Part shown: piece after piece, positions 59,083-64,000 of the stretch
How positions within the stretch are numbered: position 1 is the stretch's first letter
Layout of the letters: each line of letters begins with the position of its first letter
Source: Streptantibioticus_C sp963761325
GTDB lineage: Bacteria > Actinomycetota > Actinomycetes > Streptomycetales > Streptomycetaceae
NCBI GenBank assembly: GCA_963761325.1
Contig: CAVXGZ010000003.1
Coordinates: 558,001-622,000, forward strand
Reading direction: 5' to 3'
DNA: 64,000 nt
Notes under the pieces: model-generated
The model's input: the letters and a program-made list of their open reading frames with translations, nothing else
What the model was told of the DNA's origin: nothing
Databases searched by the model: none
Position numbers and translations under genes: made by a program

Positions 59083-62000
59083 CTAGAGAACGACGGAGTT
59101 CAGGAACTCCGCGGTCCACACCAGCAGTTCACGGCCGACCACCGGTTTACCTCCAATGGTGCCGGTGGTCGGCCGTGGTACGAGCACCTGCCGGGTGGCC
59201 GGCTTCAGCACACTGCGCGGGTGCAGCCGCTTGAGCCGCAGCTCCTGCGACTCGCGCAACTCCACCGGGCCGAAGCGGACGTTGGCGCCCTGCAGGGTGA
59301 TGTCGGTGACGCCGCCGCGCCGCGCCAGCAGTCGCAGGCCGGCCACCAGCAGCAGGTTCTCCACCGGCTCCGGCAACTTGCCGTAGCGGTCCACCAGCTC
59401 GTCGCGGACCGCCTTGACGTCCTCCTCGGAGTTGGCGGCGGCGATCGACCGGTACGCCTGCAGGCGCAGCCGTTCGCCGGGCGCGTAGTCGTGCGGGACG
59501 TGCGCGTCCACCGGCAGCTCGATCTTCACCTCCGGCGGTGCCTCCTCCTGCACCGCGCCGGTCTCCAGCGCCGCCCGGTAGTCGGCCACCGCCTCGCCCA
59601 CCATCCGCACGTACAGGTCGAATCCGACGCCGGCGATGTGCCCGGACTGCTCGCCGCCCAGCAGGTTGCCCGCGCCGCGGATCTCCAGGTCCTTCATCGC
59701 CACGTACATGCCCGCGCCCATCTCGGTGTGCTGCGCGATGGTGGCCAGCCGCTCGTGCGCGGTCTCGGTCAGCGGCTTCTCGGGCGGGTAGAGGAAGTAG
59801 GCGTAGCCCCGCTCGCGGCTGCGGCCCACCCGGCCGCGCAGCTGGTGGAGCTGGCTGAGGCCGAAGTTGTCGCCGCGCTCCACGATCAGCGTGTTGGCGT
59901 TGGCGATGTCGATGCCGGACTCCACGATGGTGGTGGAGACCAGCACGTCGAAGCGGTTCTCCCAGAAGTCGACCACCACCTGCTCCAGCGCGTGTTCGCC
60001 CATCTGGCCGTGCGCGGTGGCGATCCGGGCCTCCGGCACCAGCTCGCGCAGCCGGGCCGCCGCCCGGTCGATCGACTCCACCCGGTTGTGGATGTAGAAG
60101 ACCTGGCCCTCGCGCAGCAGTTCGCGCCGGATCGCCGCCGCGATCTGCTTGTTCTCGTACGGGCCGACGAACGTCAGGACCGGGTGCCGCTCCTCCGGCG
60201 GGGTGGTGATCGTCGACATCTCGCGGATGCCGGTGACCGCCATCTCCAGGGTGCGCGGGATCGGGGTGGCCGACATCGTCAGCACGTCCACGTTGGCCCG
60301 CAGCTTCTTCAGCTGCTCCTTGTGCTCGACGCCGAAGCGCTGCTCCTCGTCGACGATGACCAGGCCGAGGTCCTTGAAGCGGGTCTCGGCGGAGAAGAGC
60401 CGGTGGGTGCCGATCACCACGTCGACCGTGCCGTCCCGCAGCCCCTCCAGCACCGCCTTGGCCTCGGTGTCGGTCTGGAACCGCGACAACGCCCTGACCT
60501 GGACCGGGAACTGGCCGTAGCGCTCGTTGAAGGTGCCGAAGTGCTGCTGCACCAGCAGCGTGGTGGGCACCAGCACCGCCACCTGCTTGCCGTCCTGCAC
60601 CGCCTTGAACGCCGCGCGCACCGCGATCTCGGTCTTGCCGTAGCCCACGTCGCCGCAGATCAGCCGGTCCATCGGGACCGACTTCTCCATGTCCTCCTTC
60701 ACCTCGGCGATCGTGGTGAGCTGGTCGGGCGTCTCGGCGTACGGGAAGGCGTCCTCCAGCTCGCGCTGCCACGGCGAGTCGGGGCCGAACGCGTGGCCGG
60801 GCGCCGCCATCCGCGCCGAGTACAGCCGGATCAGGTCGGCGGCGATCTCCTTGACCGCCTTCTTCGCCCGGGCCTTGGTCTTCGTCCAGTCCGCGCCGCC
60901 GAGCCGGTGCAGGGTCGGCGCCTCGCCGCCCACGTACTTGGTGATCTGCTCCAGCTGGTCGGTCGGCACGAACAGCCGGTCGCCCGGCTGGCCGCGCTTG
61001 GCCGGCGCGTACTCCACGAGCAGGTACTCGCGGGTGGCGCCCTGCACGGTGCGCTGCACCATCTCCACGTACCGGCCGACGCCGTGCTGCTCGTGCACGA
61101 TGTAGTCGCCGGCCTGGAGGGTGAGCGGGTCGATGGTCTTGCGCCGCCGCGACGGCATCCGGCCCATGTCCTTGCTGGCCGACTTCTGGCCCGACAGGTC
61201 GGTCTCGGTCAGCACGGCGAGCTTCAGCACCGGGTCGACGAAGCCGTGTTCGATCGACGCGCACGCCACGTGCACCACCGAGGGCTCGGGCACGCCGGGC
61301 AGGTCCGCGTCCAGCCGGGCGGCGATCCCCTCGTTGCCGAGCACCTCGACCGTGCGGGCCGCCGGGCCGTGCCCCTCGGTGACGTAGACCGCGCGCCATC
61401 CGTCGGCCAGCCACCCCTTGGTGTCGGCCAGCGCGCGGGCGCTGTCGCCGCGGTAGGTCTCCGGCGCGCGCATCCCCAACTTCACGGTGTCCGCGTCGAG
61501 TTCCTCGTCACCGGCGAACTGGCTCACCGACCACCACGGCATGCCGATGTCCTGCGCGTGTTCGCGGACGTCGGCCAGCGACCACAGGCTGGCCGCGCCC
61601 AGGTCGATCGGCGCCTCGCCGCCGCCGGCGGTCGCCGCCCAGGACGCCTCCAGGAACTCCCGGCTGGTGGCCACCAGGTCGGCCGCCCGGGTCCTGACCC
61701 GCTCCGGGTCGCACGCCACGGTCATGCTGCCGGCCGGCATCACGTCCATCAGCAGCTCCATGTCGTCCACCAGCGCGGGCGCCAGCGACTCCATGCCCTC
61801 CACCGCGATGCCCTCGGCGATCCTGCCCAGCAGCTCGCCCAGTTCCGGGTGCTCCTCGGCCAGTTCGGCCGCCCGGGCGCGCACCTGGTCGGTCAGCAGC
61901 AGCTCCCGGCACGGCGGCGCCCACAGCCCGTGCTCGGCGACCTCCAGGCTCCGCTGGTCGGCCACCTTGAAGTAGCGGATCTCCTCGACGTCATCGCCCC

Positions 62001-62616
62001 AGAACTCCACCCGAAGGGGATGCTCCTCGGTCGGCGGGAAGACGTCGAGGATCCCGCCGCGCACCGCGAACTCGCCCCGCTTCTCGACGAGTTCGACCCG
62101 CGCGTAGGCCGCCGCGGCCAGTCGTTCCACCACGTCGCCGAGGTCCGCGCTCGTGCCGCCGCGCAGGCTCACCGGCACCAGGTCGCCCAGCCCCTTGACC
62201 TGCGGCTGCAGGACGGACCTGATCGGGGCCACCACCACCTTCACCCGGCCGGTCGCGGTGTCCCGCGCGTCCGGGTGGGCCAGCCGGCGCAGCACGGCCA
62301 GCCGCCGGCCCACCGTGTCGGAGCGGGGCGACAACCGCTCGTGCGGCAGCGTCTCCCACGCCGGGTACTCCACGACCGCGTCCTGCGGCAGCAGCGAGCG
62401 CAGCGCCGCCGCCAGGTCCTCCGCCTCCCGGCCGGTGGCGGTCACCGCGAGTACCGGGCGCTCGGCCCGGGTGGCCAGCGCCGCCAGCACGAAGGGCCGC
62501 GCCCCGGGCGGTCCCACCAGGTCCAACGACGGCCGGTTACCGTCCGCAGCGGCCTCGACCGCCTCCGCGAGCGCGGCATCCTTGACAACGACGTCGACCA
62601 GCCCGTTCAAGCTCAT
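59083..62616 (-). CDS. mfd: Transcription-repair coupling factor
   Basis: A 1177-residue ATPase that removes RNA polymerase stalled at DNA damage and recruits UvrA. In order: UvrB-homology module (from about residue 30), RNA polymerase-interacting domain (QAGDYIVHEQHGVGRY region), helicase core with Walker A in GDVGYGKTEIAVRAAF, DEEQRFGVEHKE, SATPIPRTLEM, and helicase C motifs (STTIVESGIDI, QLRGRVGRSRERGYAYFLY), then the C-terminal UvrA-binding-like domain. Full length. Single gene on the minus strand; the ABC permease is upstream. Confidence 0.97.
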   Translation of the reverse strand: MSLNGLVDVVVKDAALAEAVEAAADGNRPSLDLVGPPGARPFVLAALATRAERPVLAVTATGREAEDLAAALRSLLPQDAVVEYPAWETLPHERLSPRSDTVGRRLAVLRRLAHPDARDTATGRVKVVVAPIRSVLQPQVKGLGDLVPVSLRGGTSADLGDVVERLAAAAYARVELVEKRGEFAVRGGILDVFPPTEEHPLRVEFWGDDVEEIRYFKVADQRSLEVAEHGLWAPPCRELLLTDQVRARAAELAEEHPELGELLGRIAEGIAVEGMESLAPALVDDMELLMDVMPAGSMTVACDPERVRTRAADLVATSREFLEASWAATAGGGEAPIDLGAASLWSLADVREHAQDIGMPWWSVSQFAGDEELDADTVKLGMRAPETYRGDSARALADTKGWLADGWRAVYVTEGHGPAARTVEVLGNEGIAARLDADLPGVPEPSVVHVACASIEHGFVDPVLKLAVLTETDLSGQKSASKDMGRMPSRRRKTIDPLTLQAGDYIVHEQHGVGRYVEMVQRTVQGATREYLLVEYAPAKRGQPGDRLFVPTDQLEQITKYVGGEAPTLHRLGGADWTKTKARAKKAVKEIAADLIRLYSARMAAPGHAFGPDSPWQRELEDAFPYAETPDQLTTIAEVKEDMEKSVPMDRLICGDVGYGKTEIAVRAAFKAVQDGKQVAVLVPTTLLVQQHFGTFNERYGQFPVQVRALSRFQTDTEAKAVLEGLRDGTVDVVIGTHRLFSAETRFKDLGLVIVDEEQRFGVEHKEQLKKLRANVDVLTMSATPIPRTLEMAVTGIREMSTITTPPEERHPVLTFVGPYENKQIAAAIRRELLREGQVFYIHNRVESIDRAAARLRELVPEARIATAHGQMGEHALEQVVVDFWENRFDVLVSTTIVESGIDIANANTLIVERGDNFGLSQLHQLRGRVGRSRERGYAYFLYPPEKPLTETAHERLATIAQHTEMGAGMYVAMKDLEIRGAGNLLGGEQSGHIAGVGFDLYVRMVGEAVADYRAALETGAVQEEAPPEVKIELPVDAHVPHDYAPGERLRLQAYRSIAAANSEEDVKAVRDELVDRYGKLPEPVENLLLVAGLRLLARRGGVTDITLQGANVRFGPVELRESQELRLKRLHPRSVLKPATRQVLVPRPTTGTIGGKPVVGRELLVWTAEFLNSVVL

Positions 62617-62717
62617 GCCCGCCAGCGTAAACGCTGCCGCCCGGGCGCAGCCGCGCCGCCCGGGTCCCGGGGAGGGGGGACGCGGGCGCCGCGGGTGGTG
62701 CGCGGGAGGCGGCCGGG

Positions 62718-64000
62718 TCAGTCGGTGGCGATGGCGCCCAGGATGTTCATCCGGGAGGCGCGCAGGGCCGGCATGAGCGCGGCGAGCAGGCCGACCAGTG
62801 CGGAGCCGACGAAGACCGTGCCGATGGTGGACCAGGGGATCGACAGGGTGCCGAGGCCGTTGAGGGCCAGCAGCTTCTGGGAGGCGATCCCCCAGGCCAT
62901 GCCGAGCCCGAGGCCGATCACCGCGCCGAACAGGGCGATGACGACCGACTCCAGCCGGATCATCCGGCGCAGTTGCCGGCGGGAGAGCCCGATGGCCCGC
63001 ATCAGGCCGATCTCCCGGGTGCGTTCGACGACCGACAGGGCGAGGGTGTTCACCACGCCGAGCACGGCGACCACGATGGCCAGCGCGAGCAGTCCCCAGA
63101 CCAGGTCGAGGAGTTGGCTCATCTGCTGGCGCAGCAGGGTCTTGTAGTCGGCCTGGTCGCGCACCTGGACCTGCGGGTAGCGGTGGACGGCCGACTTGAG
63201 CGCCGCGTAGACGTGGTCGACGTCCGTGTGGGCGGCGGCGGTCGCGAAGACCATGACGTCCTGCGGCATGGCGGCGCGGGGGACGTAGGCCGCCGCGGTG
63301 GACAGGCCGATGTACTGCGCGCCCTGGTCGAAGGAGGTGTCCTTCGAGGTGACGGCGTCGATGCGCAGGTCCGCGCTGTGCCCGCCCTCGCGGAAGGTGA
63401 CCCGCAGCCGGTCGCCGACCTTCAGGTGCCGCTTGCCGGCGAAGGTCTGGCCGACGGTGATGCCGCCGGAGCGGTACGCGGCCGACACGCTGCCGGAGAC
63501 CACCGGGACCCGCAGGTCCTGGGCGTAGGTGGGCGAGGTGGCGGTCAGGTCGCTGTCGGTCCTCGTGCCGTCCGGCAGCGTCAGGACGACCGGCAGCTCC
63601 TTGTAGTCCGTGACGTGGCCGAGGCCGTGGGTGGCCTTGATGGCGGCGACGATGTCCGGGGTGAAACCGCCGGTCTGGGTCTGGATGATGAAGTCCGCGC
63701 CGACCGACTTGTCGATCTCCTGGCTGGCCGAGGCGACCAGCGAGGAGCCGACGACCGACAGGCCGGAGACGAGCGCGAGCCCGATCATCAGGGCGGCGGC
63801 GGTGGCGCCGGTGCGCCGCGGGTTGCGCAGCGCGTTGCGCTGCGCCATCCGGCCGACCGGGCCGAACGGCCGCAGGGTGACGGTGCCCAGGACCCGTATG
63901 ACGCCGGCCGCCAGCAGCGGGCCGATGACGACGAAGCCGATCAGGGTGAGCAGCACGCCGACCGCGAGGTAGGCGCTGCCGGTCTTGGGCACCGAGGCGC
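62718..64000 (-). CDS. FtsX/MacB-type ABC transporter permease, C-terminal part
   Basis: The frame runs off the window at 64000, so the N-terminal part is missing. The visible 425+ residues show a helix pair (YLAVGVLLTLIGFVVIGPLL), AQRNALRNPRRTGATAAALMIGLALV and a periplasmic domain (about residues 90-290 of the visible part), then the last three helices (LLALAIVVAVLGVVNTLALS and onward) with ERTREIGLMRAIGLSRRQLR, the coupling motif of FtsX-type permeases. It exports lipids or peptides with an ATP-binding partner that probably lies beyond the window. Confidence 0.88.
   Translation of the reverse strand, partial: ASVPKTGSAYLAVGVLLTLIGFVVIGPLLAAGVIRVLGTVTLRPFGPVGRMAQRNALRNPRRTGATAAALMIGLALVSGLSVVGSSLVASASQEIDKSVGADFIIQTQTGGFTPDIVAAIKATHGLGHVTDYKELPVVLTLPDGTRTDSDLTATSPTYAQDLRVPVVSGSVSAAYRSGGITVGQTFAGKRHLKVGDRLRVTFREGGHSADLRIDAVTSKDTSFDQGAQYIGLSTAAAYVPRAAMPQDVMVFATAAAHTDVDHVYAALKSAVHRYPQVQVRDQADYKTLLRQQMSQLLDLVWGLLALAIVVAVLGVVNTLALSVVERTREIGLMRAIGLSRRQLRRMIRLESVVIALFGAVIGLGLGMAWGIASQKLLALNGLGTLSIPWSTIGTVFVGSALVGLLAALMPALRASRMNILGAIATD

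Noticed and set aside
59221..63147. 1308-codon open frame antisense to mfd
   Set aside because: mfd has all its motifs on the other strand; the shadow is composed of His/Arg/Val/Leu runs.

Overview
The window is high-GC actinobacterial DNA. Third codon positions are almost all G/C, GTG and TTG starts are common, and gene order matches the conserved core chromosome of Streptomyces and close relatives. I recognise the order acyl-CoA dehydrogenase, UDP-glucose dehydrogenase, purE/purK, sensor kinase/regulator, sigI cluster, hut genes, cystathionine beta-synthase, bldA, ndh, ppx, divIC, eno, two rpf genes, P450, mazG, mfd. No insertion sequence, prophage, integrase, CRISPR array, rRNA or origin was seen. 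Most of the window is core; the accessory-looking parts are about 20.1-27.2 kb and 31.1-36.3 kb.

Layout. 0-10.3 kb: the tail of an LCP cell-wall ligase, a secreted S53 peptidase, an acyl-CoA dehydrogenase, ugd, an M19 dipeptidase, purK-purE, a GtrA membrane protein and an OmpR/histidine-kinase pair. 10.6-14.4 kb: a POT peptide transporter and a SigI partner-switching module (ATPase anti-sigma, STAS antagonist, sigma factor). 14.4-20.0 kb: a minus-strand hut operon for histidine catabolism (hutU, an M20 amidohydrolase, hutF, hutI) with overlapping genes. 20.1-27.2 kb: a fold-III PLP decarboxylase, a MarR regulator divergent from a FUSC-type exporter with three extra C-terminal beta domains, a small secreted protein and an RpiR regulator. 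27.3-31.1 kb: an MMPL transporter and an acyl-CoA synthetase.

31.1-36.3 kb holds a TetR gene remnant, three tandem paralogous small secreted proteins, an LCM-type methyltransferase, and an ECF sigma factor divergent from an Old Yellow Enzyme homologue with altered active-site residues. 36.4-43.5 kb: a membrane protein, cystathionine beta-synthase, an SGNH hydrolase, a thiolase, an SseB-like protein, two small conserved proteins and a SapA-like secreted protein. At 43.65 kb is the tRNA-Leu(UAA), the bldA tRNA that decodes the rare UUA codon and gates development in Streptomyces; by eye no annotated gene here has an in-frame TTA codon. 44-51 kb: cyclopropane synthase, type II NADH dehydrogenase (with Rex-like sites upstream), ppx, DUF501, divIC and eno. 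50.9-53 kb: two resuscitation-promoting factors, the first behind a ydaO-type (c-di-AMP) riboswitch. 53-64 kb: a P450, a Glu/Arg repeat protein of unknown family, endonuclease V, an MmpS-like lipoprotein, mazG, a SurA-like lipoprotein, a secreted lysozyme-like protein, mfd and the end of an ABC permease.

The most unusual items are the four-repeat Glu/Arg protein (54445-54672), the tandem secreted trio beside a TetR scar, the M20 enzyme coupled into the hut operon where a HutG would be expected, the exporter-beta-domain fusion with its phased MarR operators, and the ECF sigma/OYE pair.
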